Shown: one piece after another, positions 1-7,601 of the stretch
Layout of the letters: every line of letters starts with the position of its first letter
Position numbering within the stretch: position 1 is the first letter of the stretch
Origin: JAOADN01 sp049323795
Lineage (GTDB): Bacteria; Pseudomonadota; Alphaproteobacteria; Rhodobacterales; Rhodobacteraceae
Direction of reading: 5' to 3'
Length of the DNA stretch: 24,011 nucleotides
Assembly (NCBI GenBank): GCA_049323795.1
Contig: JBMOOH010000024.1
Span: 1-24,011, forward strand
Notes under the pieces: model-generated
What the model saw: the letters and a program-made list of their open reading frames with translations, nothing else
The model's database searches: none
Told to the model about the DNA's origin: nothing
Made by a program: the position numbers and the translations under genes

Positions 1-7
1 TCCTCGC

Positions 8-1060
8 TCAGATACCCAGCATCTTCCGGTTCGCCGCCTCGTCCGCGCCCGAGCCGGCGAAGTCGTCGAAGGCCTTCTCGGTCACGCGGATGATGTGGTG
101 GCGGACGAATTCGGCGCCTTCGCGGGCACCGTCCTCGGGGTGCTTCAGGCAGCATTCCCATTCGACGACCGCCCAGCCCGAGAAGCCGTACTGCGTGAGC
201 TTCGAGAAGATGGCGCCGAAATCGACCTGGCCATCGCCGGGGCTGCGGAAGCGGCCCGCGCGGTTGACCCACGACTGGAAGCCGCCATAGACGCCCTGCC
301 GCCCCGTCGGGTTCAGCTCGGCGTCCTTCACGTGCACCATGCGGATCCGCTCGTGGTAGATGTCGATGTGGTCGAGGTAGTCGAGCGCCTGCAGCACGTA
401 GTGGCTCGGGTCGTAGAGCATGTTCGCGCGTCCGTGGCCCTTCACGCGGTCGAGGAACATCTCGAAGCTCGCCCCGTCATGCAGGTCCTCGCCGGGGTGG
501 ATCTCGTAGCAGACATCGACGCCGCAGTCCTCGGCGTGGTTCAGGATCGGGGTCCAGCGTCTGGCAAGCTCTTCGAAGGCCGTCTCGATCAGGCCGGCGG
601 GGCGCTGCGGCCAGGGATAGACGAAGGGCCAGGCGAGCGCGCCCGAGAAGGTTGCGTGGGCGGTGAGGCCGAGGTTCTTCGAGGCGGTCAGCGCCTTCTT
701 CACCTGATCGGCCGCCCAATCCTGCCGCGCCTTCGGATTGCCGCGCACCGAAGGCGCCGCGAACCCGTCGAAGGCGGTGTCGTAGGCCGGGTGGACGGCG
801 ACGAGCTGGCCCTGGAGGTGGGTGGACAGCTCCGTTACCACGACGCCGTTCTCGGCCGCCACGCCCGTCACCTCCTCGCAATAGGCTTTCGACGCCGCGG
901 CGCGGTCGAGGTCGAAGAGCCGTCCGTCCCAGGACGGGATCTGCACGCCCGCATAGCCGCAATCCGCCGCCCATTTCGTGATCGACGTCCACGAATTGAA
1001 CGGCGCGGCATCCCCCGCGAACTGCGCCAGGAAAAGCCCGGGGCCCTTGATCGTCCTCAT
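8..1060 (-). CDS. Sugar phosphate isomerase/epimerase (xylose isomerase-like TIM barrel)
   Basis: This protein of about 350 residues belongs to the AP-endonuclease-2/xylose isomerase-like TIM-barrel family, which isomerises or epimerises sugars and keto-sugars with a divalent metal. The metal-ligand pattern is visible in order: Glu in CYEIHPGE, Asp/His in LYDPSH, His in MVHVKDAE and Glu in VVEWEC. The C-terminus ends NRKMLGI. I start at 1060 because the mRNA has GGGAGGAGAAGAG immediately upstream; a longer in-frame start at 1075 would lie before that ribosome binding site. It begins 24 bases after the lacI-type gene on the same strand, so the two probably form an operon with genes beyond the left edge. 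The family is well supported. The exact substrate cannot be read from sequence; a cyclitol or uncommon sugar is only a guess. Confidence 0.88.
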   Translation of the reverse strand: MRTIKGPGLFLAQFAGDAAPFNSWTSITKWAADCGYAGVQIPSWDGRLFDLDRAAASKAYCEEVTGVAAENGVVVTELSTHLQGQLVAVHPAYDTAFDGFAAPSVRGNPKARQDWAADQVKKALTASKNLGLTAHATFSGALAWPFVYPWPQRPAGLIETAFEELARRWTPILNHAEDCGVDVCYEIHPGEDLHDGASFEMFLDRVKGHGRANMLYDPSHYVLQALDYLDHIDIYHERIRMVHVKDAELNPTGRQGVYGGFQSWVNRAGRFRSPGDGQVDFGAIFSKLTQYGFSGWAVVEWECCLKHPEDGAREGAEFVRHHIIRVTEKAFDDFAGSGADEAANRKMLGI

Positions 1061-1084
1061 CTCTTCTCCTCCCATCTGGTCCCG

Positions 1085-2119
1085 CTACTGAAGGTTCTCC
1101 CTCAGGAAGACATCGATCCGGATCCGCTCCTGTGCGGGGATGATCGCGGTTCCGTCGACCCGTGCGCGGAGAACGCGGAGCGCGGATCGGACGACATGGC
1201 CGACATCCTGGTTGATGACCGCATCGACCAGCCCTTCGTTCAGCCCCCGGCGCAGGGTGTCGGAGAGCTCGTGCGCGATCACGACCGGGCGGTCCGGGCC
1301 GCCGATGTCGGACAGGACGCGGAAGAGGCCGCGATGGCCCGCTCCGATCGCGTAGATCCCCACGATGTCGGACCGGCCGGCCAGCACCCGCGGCAGAAGC
1401 GCAGCAACGGTTCCCGCGTCGTCATGCGCCTCGAGCGAAGGCAGCGCCGCGATGTTCGGAAAGCGAGACCCGAGGATCTCGTCGAAGCCGAGTCGCCGCT
1501 CGACATGGTCCCGCGCCATCAGCGAGCCCGCCACCACCGCCACCGCGCCGCGGCGCCCCCCGAGAAAGCGGCCCATCAGCACGCCGGCCGTGCGCCCGGC
1601 GGCAATGTTGTTGATGCCCGCGAAATGGTCGCGCCCGGCGTCGGACAGGTCCGACACCAGCGTGACGAGGATGGCTCCACGCTCCCTGAGGTGGCGGGCC
1701 GCGTCCCGGACCTGGGGTGTGTCAGGTGCCATCACCGCCGCACCGTCGATGCCGGCCAGTCCGGCGATGGCGCGGGCGGCCGCGTGGGGGTCGAAGGCGG
1801 GGATCTCGTGCATCTCCACGACGATGCGCTCGGCCCGCGCCCGCTTGGCCGCGTCCGCAACCTCGGCGTGGAGCGACGACAGGAAGGATGTCGTCGCCTC
1901 GGGCAGGACGAAGGCGAACCGGTACTGCCGCCCGCGGGCAAGGTTCGCCGCCTGCATGTCGCGAACATAGCCCAGATCCTCGATCGCCTCGTGGACGCGC
2001 GCAACGGTCTTTGCCCGCACGCCCGGCCGGGCGTTCAGAACCCGGTCCACCGTGGCGAGGCTCACGCCCGCCCGCCGGGCGATGTCATGGACCGTGGGCT
2101 TGCTCATGCCGACCGACAT
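1085..2119 (-). CDS. LacI-family transcriptional regulator
   Basis: This is a sugar-responsive repressor of the LacI/GalR family (344 residues from this start). The N-terminal helix-turn-helix reads TVHDIARRAGVSLATVDRVL at about residues 9-28, followed by the hinge-helix region (MQAANLARGR). The rest is a periplasmic-binding-protein-like effector domain. Two ATGs lie at 2119 and 2107 and neither has a convincing SD sequence; a start further upstream would run through the divergent phosphatase gene and is rejected. It is immediately upstream of, and co-oriented with, the isomerase gene, so it probably controls that operon and itself. A palindrome sits just upstream (2132-2149). The ligand is unknown. 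Confidence 0.9.
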   Translation of the reverse strand: MSVGMSKPTVHDIARRAGVSLATVDRVLNARPGVRAKTVARVHEAIEDLGYVRDMQAANLARGRQYRFAFVLPEATTSFLSSLHAEVADAAKRARAERIVVEMHEIPAFDPHAAARAIAGLAGIDGAAVMAPDTPQVRDAARHLRERGAILVTLVSDLSDAGRDHFAGINNIAAGRTAGVLMGRFLGGRRGAVAVVAGSLMARDHVERRLGFDEILGSRFPNIAALPSLEAHDDAGTVAALLPRVLAGRSDIVGIYAIGAGHRGLFRVLSDIGGPDRPVVIAHELSDTLRRGLNEGLVDAVINQDVGHVVRSALRVLRARVDGTAIIPAQERIRIDVFLRENLQ

Positions 2120-2131
2120 TAGGCGAGGGTT

Positions 2132-2149
2132 CTGATGCACGTCAATCAG
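2132..2149. promoter_or_regulatory. Candidate LacI-family operator
   Basis: The 18-base sequence CTGATTGACGTGCATCAG (minus strand) is an imperfect palindrome with 14 of 18 positions symmetric around a central CG, as is typical of LacI-family operators. It lies 12 bases upstream of the first possible lacI start. It contains TTGACG, which could be a -35 element followed 18 bases later by a weak -10 (TAATGT). Bound repressor would then cover its own promoter. This is inferred from symmetry and position only. Confidence 0.45.
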
Positions 2150-2150
2150 A

Positions 2151-2179
2151 CTGGACCGTGACACGTCCCTGTGGTCCAG
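2151..2179. repeat. 7-bp perfect inverted repeat between lacI-type gene and gph
   Basis: CTGGACC at 2151-2157 is repeated inverted as GGTCCAG at 2173-2179, with a 15-base gap. It lies one base from the palindrome at 2132-2149 and before the gph ribosome binding site. It could be a second operator half-site pair or a small hairpin in the gph leader. Function is not established. Confidence 0.4.
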
Positions 2180-2206
2180 AAGAGACGAAAGCCGCAGGGA
2201 AGCCGC

Positions 2207-2863
2207 ATGACAGAGCGCGCGATCGTCTTCGACCTCGACGGGACGCTCATCGACAGCGCACCCGACCTGCACCGCGCCGCGAACGGGGTGCTGGCGGCCG
2301 AGGGGCTGCCCCCGGTGACGCTCGCCGAGGTGAAGGGGTTCATCGGGCACGGAACCCCGGTCTTCGTCGACCGGATGATGCTGCGGGCCGGACTCCCGCC
2401 CGACCCGGCGACGCACCGGCGGCTGCACGATGCCTATCTTGCCGCCTATGGCGACATCATCCGGCTGACCGAACCCTATCCCGGTGTCGGCGCGGCGCTG
2501 GAGCGGCTCGCCTCGGCGGGCTGGCGGATGGGTATCTGCACCAACAAGCCGATGGCGCCGACGCGCTCGGCGCTGCGCCGTTTCGGATGGGAGGGGCTGT
2601 TCGGCGCGGTGATCGGCGGCGACAGCCTGCCCGAGCGCAAGCCGCACCCCGCACCGCTTCGTGCCTGCTTCGCGGCGCTCGGGCGTGGTCCGGGCGTCTA
2701 TGTCGGCGACAGCGAGGTCGATGGCGAGACGGCAGAGCGCGCGGGGATTCCCTTCCTGCTGTTCACCGAAGGCTACCGGAAGCTGGCAGTCGCGGGGATT
2801 CCGCACCGGGCGGCCTTTGCGGACTGGGTCGGGCTGCCTGATCTGGCCGAGGCGAGCCTCTGA
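2207..2863 (+). CDS. gph: Phosphoglycolate phosphatase (HAD superfamily)
   Basis: This 218-residue haloacid dehalogenase-type phosphatase matches the Gph group, which removes phosphate from 2-phosphoglycolate formed by Rubisco oxygenation or DNA repair. All four HAD motifs are visible: nucleophile motif DLDGT (residues 9-13), motif II CTNKP (111-115), Lys145 in ERKPHP, and acidic motif GDSEVD (167-172). The CTNKP and KPHP context is typical of Gph rather than other HAD enzymes. The start at 2207 is preceded by CAGGGA about 8 bases upstream; the longer GTG start at 2171 would place the 7-bp inverted repeat inside the coding region. It is divergent from the lacI-type gene. No CO2-fixation genes adjoin it, so the substrate assignment rests on family motifs. 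Confidence 0.85.
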   Translation: MTERAIVFDLDGTLIDSAPDLHRAANGVLAAEGLPPVTLAEVKGFIGHGTPVFVDRMMLRAGLPPDPATHRRLHDAYLAAYGDIIRLTEPYPGVGAALERLASAGWRMGICTNKPMAPTRSALRRFGWEGLFGAVIGGDSLPERKPHPAPLRACFAALGRGPGVYVGDSEVDGETAERAGIPFLLFTEGYRKLAVAGIPHRAAFADWVGLPDLAEASL

Positions 2864-2908
2864 TGGCGGCAAGACCGGACGCCTCTGGCCGTTAGCGATA
2901 CCGTCCCT

Positions 2909-2936
2909 TTGAGAGTTGCGCGGTCCGGTCTATGTG
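2909..2936 (+). promoter_or_regulatory. Possible sigma-70-type promoter for the CoA-transferase gene
   Basis: TTGAGA at 2909-2914 is separated by 16 bases from TATGTG at 2931-2936, about 32 bases before the CoA-transferase start. The -35 is fair and the -10 is weak, so this is only a suggestion. Confidence 0.3.
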
Positions 2937-2968
2937 CGCTTGAGCCAGCCACAGAGAGGACCGCCGCG

Positions 2969-4174
2969 ATGACGACCCCGCCGCCCCTGACCGGAATCCG
3001 CGTGCTCGCCGTCGAGCAGTATGGCGCGGGGCCCTTCTGTTCGATGTACCTGTCGGACCTGGGGGCCGAGGTCATCAAGATCGAGGATCCGGCGACGGGC
3101 GACAGCTCGCGCCACACCGGGCCGCATTTCCTCGGGCGGGGCGAAAGCCTGTTCTACCAGACCTTCAACCTCGGGAAGAAGTCGCTGGCGCTCGACCTGC
3201 GGTCGGCGGAGGGCAAGGAGGTGTTCCACCGACTCGTCCGGACGGCGGACGTGGTGCTGAACAACCTGCGGGGGGACCAGCCCGCGAAGCTGGGGCTGAC
3301 CTATGGCGTGCTGGGCAGCCTCAATCCGCGGATCGTCTGCGGGCACCTGTCGGGCTATGGCCGGGTGGGCGCGCGGGCGGCGTGGCCGGCCTACGACTAC
3401 CTCGCGCAGGCCGAGGCGGGGTTCCTGAGCGTGACCGGCGAGCCCGACACGCCGCCGTCGCGGATGGGGCTGCCGGTGGTGGACTTCCTGACGGGCCTGA
3501 CGCTGGCCGTGGGGCTGAACGCGGCTCTGGTCGGGGCGCTGAAGACAGGCAAGGGCCGCGACGTGGACGTGACGCTCTATGACGTCGCGATGCACCAGCT
3601 CACCTATCCGGGGTCGTGGTACCTGAACGAGGACGACGAGATCGGGCGGCGGCCCCGGTCGGGGCACCCGTCGATCGTGCCCTGCGAGGCCTTCCCGACC
3701 AAGGACGGGCGGATGTTCCTGATGTGCATCCTGCCCAAGTTCTGGGAGGAGCTCTGCGCGATCATCGGGCGGCCCGACCTGCCGGCCGACCCCGCCTACG
3801 CGACGCCCGAAGCGCGGTGGGAGAACCGCGAGTCGCTGATCGCGATCATCGACGGGAAGCTGAGCCACAGGACGAGCGCGGAGTGGATGGCGCTGTTCGC
3901 GGGCAAGGTTCCGGCCGCGCCGATCCTGACCCTGGGGCAGGCGCTCGACAATCCCTACTTCGCCGCCACGGGCGGGATCCAGAGCTTCGACCACCCGCTG
4001 AGGGCGGGCCTCCGGGCGGTGTCGAACCCGATCCGGCTGGACGGCGAGCGGCGGCCGGCGCGGCCCGCGCCGCTCCTTGGCGCGGACACGGACGCGGTGC
4101 TGGCCTCGGCAGGATACTCCGCCGAGGAGATCGCCGGGCTGCGGGGGCGGGGCGTGGCCGGCGCGAAGCGGTAG
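2969..4174 (+). CDS. CaiB/BaiF family (class III) CoA-transferase
   Basis: This 401-residue protein is a family III CoA-transferase, which moves CoA between an acyl-CoA and a free carboxylic acid through an aspartyl-CoA intermediate. The N-terminal signature LTGIRVLAVEQYGAGPFCSM, then LSDLGAEVIKIE, is typical. The likely catalytic aspartate is Asp143 in AYDYLAQAEAG, equivalent to the conserved Asp of CaiB and formyl-CoA transferase. RVSNPIR-type and DTDAVL-type C-terminal segments fit the family. The start at 2969 follows AGAGAGGA at normal spacing. It is read in the same direction as gph, 105 bases after it, and converges on the SDR gene. Substrates cannot be predicted; carnitine, mesaconate, formyl and racemase-like members share these motifs. 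Confidence 0.88.
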   Translation: MTTPPPLTGIRVLAVEQYGAGPFCSMYLSDLGAEVIKIEDPATGDSSRHTGPHFLGRGESLFYQTFNLGKKSLALDLRSAEGKEVFHRLVRTADVVLNNLRGDQPAKLGLTYGVLGSLNPRIVCGHLSGYGRVGARAAWPAYDYLAQAEAGFLSVTGEPDTPPSRMGLPVVDFLTGLTLAVGLNAALVGALKTGKGRDVDVTLYDVAMHQLTYPGSWYLNEDDEIGRRPRSGHPSIVPCEAFPTKDGRMFLMCILPKFWEELCAIIGRPDLPADPAYATPEARWENRESLIAIIDGKLSHRTSAEWMALFAGKVPAAPILTLGQALDNPYFAATGGIQSFDHPLRAGLRAVSNPIRLDGERRPARPAPLLGADTDAVLASAGYSAEEIAGLRGRGVAGAKR

Positions 4175-4228
4175 GGTGGCCCTGGTTCTTCCTGACGGAA
4201 GCCGCGGACGACTTCCGGACGGCGGCGC

Positions 4229-4966
4229 CTACCCCCGTCCCACGAAGGGCATGCTCGTCGCCATCACGGTCATCGTCAGCACGTTCGTCCCCGGCGGAAG
4301 CGTCGCCATCGTCAGGACCGCCGTGGCCGCGTCCTCGACCGGCATGAGCGGCTCGGGCCTGATCGAGCCGTCGGCCTGCGGGACGCCCTTGGCCATCCTC
4401 GACCCCATCGCGCTGACGGCATTGCCGATGTCGATCTGCCCCGCCGAGATGCCGAAGGGCCGCCCGTCGAGCGCGAGCGTCTTCGTCAGCCCCGTCACGC
4501 CGTGCTTCGCCGCCGTGTAGGCGACCGATCCGGGCCGCGGCGCATGGGCCGAGATCGAGCCGTTGTTGATGATGCGGCCCCCCTGCGGGTCCTGCCGCCG
4601 CATCCGGGCGAAGGCGGCGCGGGCGCAGAGAAACATGCCCGTCAGGTTCACGTTCACCGTGTCGAGCCAGTCCTGAAGCGGGATTTCGTCGATGAGGCCC
4701 GCGGGCTTCGAGATGCCGGCGTTGTTGAAGAGCGCGTCGATCCGCCCGAACCGCGCCGCGACCTCGGCGAAGGCCGCCTCGACCGAGGGCCAGTCGGCGA
4801 CATCGGCCGGCACCGCGACCGCGTTCGCGCGCCCGCCCGCAACCTCTTCCAGGAGGTTCGCCCGGCGCGCGAGCAGCCCCACGTTCCAGCCTTCGGCCAT
4901 GAACCGCTCGGCGACCGCACGCCCTATCCCTGAGCTTGCGCCGGTGACGAGGATCGTCCTCGGCAT
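4229..4966 (-). CDS. SDR-family NAD(P)-dependent oxidoreductase
   Basis: This 245-residue classical short-chain dehydrogenase/reductase has the cofactor motif TGASSGIG (8-15), NNAG (81-84), and the catalytic Ser137, Tyr150 and Lys154 in the arrangement GS...YTAAK with the usual 13-residue Ser-to-Tyr spacing. It would oxidise an alcohol or reduce a carbonyl in the cytoplasm. The stop codon of the upstream RAM-domain gene (4968-4970) is separated from this ATG by a single base, so the two are almost certainly co-transcribed and translationally coupled. The C-terminus (VMATSMPFVGRG) lacks a clear family-defining motif. Substrate is unknown. Confidence 0.9.
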   Translation of the reverse strand: MPRTILVTGASSGIGRAVAERFMAEGWNVGLLARRANLLEEVAGGRANAVAVPADVADWPSVEAAFAEVAARFGRIDALFNNAGISKPAGLIDEIPLQDWLDTVNVNLTGMFLCARAAFARMRRQDPQGGRIINNGSISAHAPRPGSVAYTAAKHGVTGLTKTLALDGRPFGISAGQIDIGNAVSAMGSRMAKGVPQADGSIRPEPLMPVEDAATAVLTMATLPPGTNVLTMTVMATSMPFVGRG

Positions 4967-4967
4967 G

Positions 4968-5204
4968 TCAGAAAGCCTTGAAGGTCATGGTGGTGAGCGT
5001 CCGGCTGATGCCCGGAATGTCGAAGAGCCGGGCGTTCAGCCAATGGCCCACGTCCTCGTCCTCGGGGATGTAGACCTTGGCGATCAGGTCGTATTCGCCG
5101 CTGGTCGAGTAGAGTTCCGAGACGACTTCCCGGTCGTAGATGGCCGAGGCGACCTCGTAGGTCTTGCCGGGGTGGCAGCGGAACTGGACGAAGACGCAGC
5201 GCAT
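4968..5204 (-). CDS. Stand-alone Lrp/AsnC ligand-binding (RAM) domain protein
   Basis: This 78-residue protein has the RAM fold of the Lrp/AsnC C-terminal domain: a strand starting VFVQFRCHPGK, a helix, then SGEYDLIAKVYI and the closing GISRTLTTMTF. There is no helix-turn-helix, so it cannot act as an Lrp-type DNA binder on its own. Stand-alone RAM proteins form dimers or octamers and may bind amino acids or partner with full-length Lrp proteins; that is family knowledge, not shown here. AAAGG precedes the ATG by about 9 bases. It leads the two-gene unit with the SDR gene. Confidence 0.85.
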   Translation of the reverse strand: MRCVFVQFRCHPGKTYEVASAIYDREVVSELYSTSGEYDLIAKVYIPEDEDVGHWLNARLFDIPGISRTLTTMTFKAF

Positions 5205-5308
5205 GGGACGGGCCTTTCGGGGAACGGGCTAGCGCGACCTTAGCCGCTGGCGTCGCGGGCCGACAAGGCGGCAGGACCGGGTTTCGGCTTCCGGCGGGCG
5301 CGGGCGCG

Positions 5309-6838
5309 CTACTCCACCTCACCACTCAGGGCAAGTGCCCCCGCCGCACGCGGCAGGTCGTCCACCCCCAGCGCCTCGGCCGGGCGGCCGAGCCGGTTCC
5401 GCACCACCCAGAAGAGCCGCCTCTCGGCCCGGGTGATCGCGACATAGGCGAGCCGCTTCCAGAGCGGGATCCCCGATTCCACCCGCCCCGACCGCCAGGC
5501 CGCATAGAGGTCGGGCGCGAAGACCTGCACGTCCTCCCACTGCGACCCTTGCGCCTTGTGGATCGTCACCGCCGCCCCGTGCAGGAACACCGCCCCCATC
5601 CGCGCCGCGAAGGGGATGAAGGGGTCCTCCTCGCCCTCCTTCTCGATCTTGATGATCGACGCGGCCGACACCCGCGGGTCCTCGGCCCCGACGATGTGCA
5701 GGCGCGAGAACTGGTCCTTGCTGCCCGGGCCGAGGTAGATCACCTGCGCCCCCTTGATGAGCCCCCGCGCCTCGAGGTCGATGCGCTTCTTGCGGTGCTT
5801 CAAGGGCAGCTCGATCCCGTCGCAGATCAGCGGCTCGCCCGGCAGGAGCGCGTCCCCGGGCGCGCCATAGGCGGACCGGAAAGCCTGGATCAACCGGATC
5901 CGGGTCTGGTTCCGCCAGACGAGGGCGGGAGAGCGCGCCATGATCCCGGCCTCGATCCGTTCGGCCCAGACGATGCGGTCGTCGTCGCGGGCGGCGTGGC
6001 GGACCATGTCCTCGAACTCCTCGAAACCCACGTCCGGGTCGCCGAGGGCATGGGCAAGGTCGAGGATCGGGCTGTCCCATTCCTGCCGGTGGATGCGCGA
6101 CAGGATCAGGCGGGCGGGCGCGGGCAGCTTGTCGAACACCATCTCGCCCGACGCCCCCACGGGGGCGAGCTGCGCGGGGTCGCCGAAGAGGATGAGGGTG
6201 GAGAAGATCTCCCTCAGGTCGTCGAGCGCGCGTTCGTCGAGCATCGAGGCTTCGTCGACGAACCCGATGTCGAGCGGCTCCTCGCGGCGCTTCCAGCCCT
6301 TGATGAAGTCCGACCCGCGCAGACCCGCCGCCGCCAGCGCGCCGGGGATCGAGGGCACCTGGTCGTGGAACGCCTTCGCCCGGTCGAGTGCCACGTCCGT
6401 CAGCCCCTCGACCACCGGGCGGTCGCCGCCGTTCGCGAGCCATTCGGCGATGCGCTCGTACTGGGGGTCGTAGATCGGCGTGTAGAGGATGCGGTGAATG
6501 GTCGTCGCGGGCACACCGCGCCCCCGCAGCACCGCAGCCGCCTTGTTCGTGGGCGCAAGGATGGCAAGCGTACGGCGCTGGGCGCGGCGCCTGCCCTCCC
6601 AGTCGCCCGATACTGTCTCGACACCCGCGCCGGCAAGCGCCCGGGCGAGTTCGGCGAGCAACATCGTCTTGCCCGACCCGGCCTTGCCGATGACCGCGCG
6701 CACCGAGGGCCTCGGGTTCGGCCCGGAAGGCAGGACGATGCCGCCGTTCACGTCCACGCCCGCCCCCGCCAGCGTCTCGGCAAGGTCGTCCCAGGCGGTC
6801 GCCTGATCGTCGGAAAACTGGAGCGCGGGCAGGACCAT
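5309..6838 (-). CDS. ATP-dependent RecD-like DNA helicase
   Basis: This 509-residue superfamily 1 helicase resembles the RecD/Dda group. In order: Walker A GKAGSGKT (51-58), motif Ia TNKAA (98-102), Walker B VDEAS (194-198), motif III GDPAQLAPV (219-227), then a C-terminal UvrD_C_2-type region with VTIHKAQGSQW and YVAITRAERRLFWV. It probably unwinds DNA 5' to 3' in repair or replication restart; this is inferred from family. I chose the ATG at 6838 because a longer reading frame would run back through luxI. No good SD precedes it. It starts 50 bases after luxI on the same strand, with a GC-rich hairpin in between, so its link to quorum-sensing transcription is uncertain. Confidence 0.85.
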   Translation of the reverse strand: MVLPALQFSDDQATAWDDLAETLAGAGVDVNGGIVLPSGPNPRPSVRAVIGKAGSGKTMLLAELARALAGAGVETVSGDWEGRRRAQRRTLAILAPTNKAAAVLRGRGVPATTIHRILYTPIYDPQYERIAEWLANGGDRPVVEGLTDVALDRAKAFHDQVPSIPGALAAAGLRGSDFIKGWKRREEPLDIGFVDEASMLDERALDDLREIFSTLILFGDPAQLAPVGASGEMVFDKLPAPARLILSRIHRQEWDSPILDLAHALGDPDVGFEEFEDMVRHAARDDDRIVWAERIEAGIMARSPALVWRNQTRIRLIQAFRSAYGAPGDALLPGEPLICDGIELPLKHRKKRIDLEARGLIKGAQVIYLGPGSKDQFSRLHIVGAEDPRVSAASIIKIEKEGEEDPFIPFAARMGAVFLHGAAVTIHKAQGSQWEDVQVFAPDLYAAWRSGRVESGIPLWKRLAYVAITRAERRLFWVVRNRLGRPAEALGVDDLPRAAGALALSGEVE

Positions 6839-6850
6839 GCCGGCGACCGT

Positions 6851-6869
6851 AAGGCCGCCGGCGGCGGCC
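6851..6869 (-). terminator. GC-rich hairpin between luxI and the helicase gene
   Basis: On the minus strand GGCCGCC, GCC and GGCGGCC form a 7-bp stem with a 3-base loop, 20 to 36 bases after the luxI stop and followed by only TT. It may be a weak terminator or attenuator that reduces readthrough from luxI into the helicase gene. The missing U-tract makes this uncertain. Confidence 0.3.
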
Positions 6870-6888
6870 GCAACCGTCTTTCTCGGCC

Positions 6889-7515
6889 TCAGGCCGCGAT
6901 CCGGTCCGCCATGCCGGCCCGCGCGAACCAGAGGGCCGAGATTTCCGGCGACAGTCCCGCCCGCGCCGCCATCGCCAGCCGAACCGACCGGGAAAACGCC
7001 CAGCAGCCAAGCCCGATCGCCTCTCTCCCCGCGCCCTCGCGCGACACGATCTCGGGCGACCAGCCGAGCAGGCGATAGATCCGCACCATCCGGTCGTCGA
7101 AGATCCCGACCGCGTGGGTCAGCCCGAATCCGAGGCCCACTTCGGCCCCGCCGAGCATCAGCGCCGCCGAGACGCGCGGTCCGGCCTCGGGCGACAGGCA
7201 GAAGCGCGTGCATTCCCAGATGCGCGCGTCGGCGATGCGCCCCTCGGGGATCAGCCGGGCGAAGTGGTCGTTGACCATCGTGGGGCCCCCTGCCGTCGGC
7301 AGGAACCGCATCGACCCGCCGTGCGAGCCGTCCGCGTTCTCCCAGATCACGTAGAGCGGATCGGCCTCGTCGTACTCGTCCCGCTCGTATCCCTGTCCGT
7401 TCACCCGCACCACCCAGCCGAGGCGGTCCCGGAACTGCGCCGCGCGGTCGCGAAACATCGTGTCGAAGAGTTTTCCGTGCCGGCGCAGTTCCGCCCCGGT
7501 GACATAGCGCAGCAT
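6889..7515 (-). CDS. luxI: Acyl-homoserine lactone synthase (LuxI family)
   Basis: This 208-residue enzyme makes N-acyl-homoserine lactone from S-adenosylmethionine and an acyl donor. The family's invariant residues are all present at nearly canonical positions: Arg24, Phe28, Trp34, Asp46, Asp49, Arg70, Glu101 and Arg104, in contexts RDEYD, GSMRFLPT and WECTRF. Residue Thr79 in GGPTM sits near the acyl pocket. The start ATG follows AGGAGGGCTCG. It lies 86 bases downstream of luxR in the same direction. The leader can fold into a stem-loop that hides the whole SD sequence (7518-7545). The acyl chain length cannot be deduced reliably from sequence. Confidence 0.95.
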   Translation of the reverse strand: MLRYVTGAELRRHGKLFDTMFRDRAAQFRDRLGWVVRVNGQGYERDEYDEADPLYVIWENADGSHGGSMRFLPTAGGPTMVNDHFARLIPEGRIADARIWECTRFCLSPEAGPRVSAALMLGGAEVGLGFGLTHAVGIFDDRMVRIYRLLGWSPEIVSREGAGREAIGLGCWAFSRSVRLAMAARAGLSPEISALWFARAGMADRIAA

Positions 7516-7517
7516 CG

Positions 7518-7545
7518 AGCCCTCCTGACGGTATCAGGAAGGGCT
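7518..7545 (-). promoter_or_regulatory. Stem-loop sequestering the luxI ribosome binding site
   Basis: Read on the minus strand, AGCCC(T)TCCTGA pairs with TCAGGAGGGCT: 11 base pairs with one bulged base and a 5-base loop (TACCG). The 3' arm contains the full SD sequence AGGAGGG and ends 2 bases before the luxI ATG. There is no U-tract, so it does not look like a terminator. As DNA it is also a dyad that could bind a dimeric regulator such as LuxR. Either role is inferred. Confidence 0.6.
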
Positions 7546-7548
7546 ACG

Positions 7549-7574
7549 GCGAAACTGGTTAACCCTGGCTTCGC
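7549..7574. promoter_or_regulatory. Dyad with GGTTAACC core upstream of luxI
   Basis: The short luxR-luxI spacer holds a perfect 8-bp palindrome GGTTAACC (7557-7564), flanked by GCGAA (7549-7553) and its inverse TTCGC (7570-7574). The outer arms are not symmetric about the core. It is a plausible regulator site (TTAA also resembles a CtrA half-site) but does not match a canonical lux box with CTG-N10-CAG. Confidence 0.3.
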
Positions 7575-7601
7575 GCTCCCGCCGGACGGGTCACTTTGCG
7601 T

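Noticed and set aside
1061..1075. Extended N-terminus for the isomerase (start at 1075)
   Set aside because: It would translate through the SD sequence that fits the ATG at 1060.
95..2122. Long plus-strand reading frame of 675 codons over the isomerase and lacI genes
   Set aside because: Arg/Asp/Val-rich composition, no recognisable domain, and it is antisense to two well-supported genes. High GC produces long shadow frames.
5549..7078. 509-codon plus-strand frame across the helicase and luxI
   Set aside because: Antisense to two genes with complete family motifs, and no motif of its own.
7516..7601. Canonical lux box upstream of luxI
   Set aside because: No CTG-N10-CAG element is present; the only CTG/CAG dyad has a 7-base spacer and is better explained as the SD stem.
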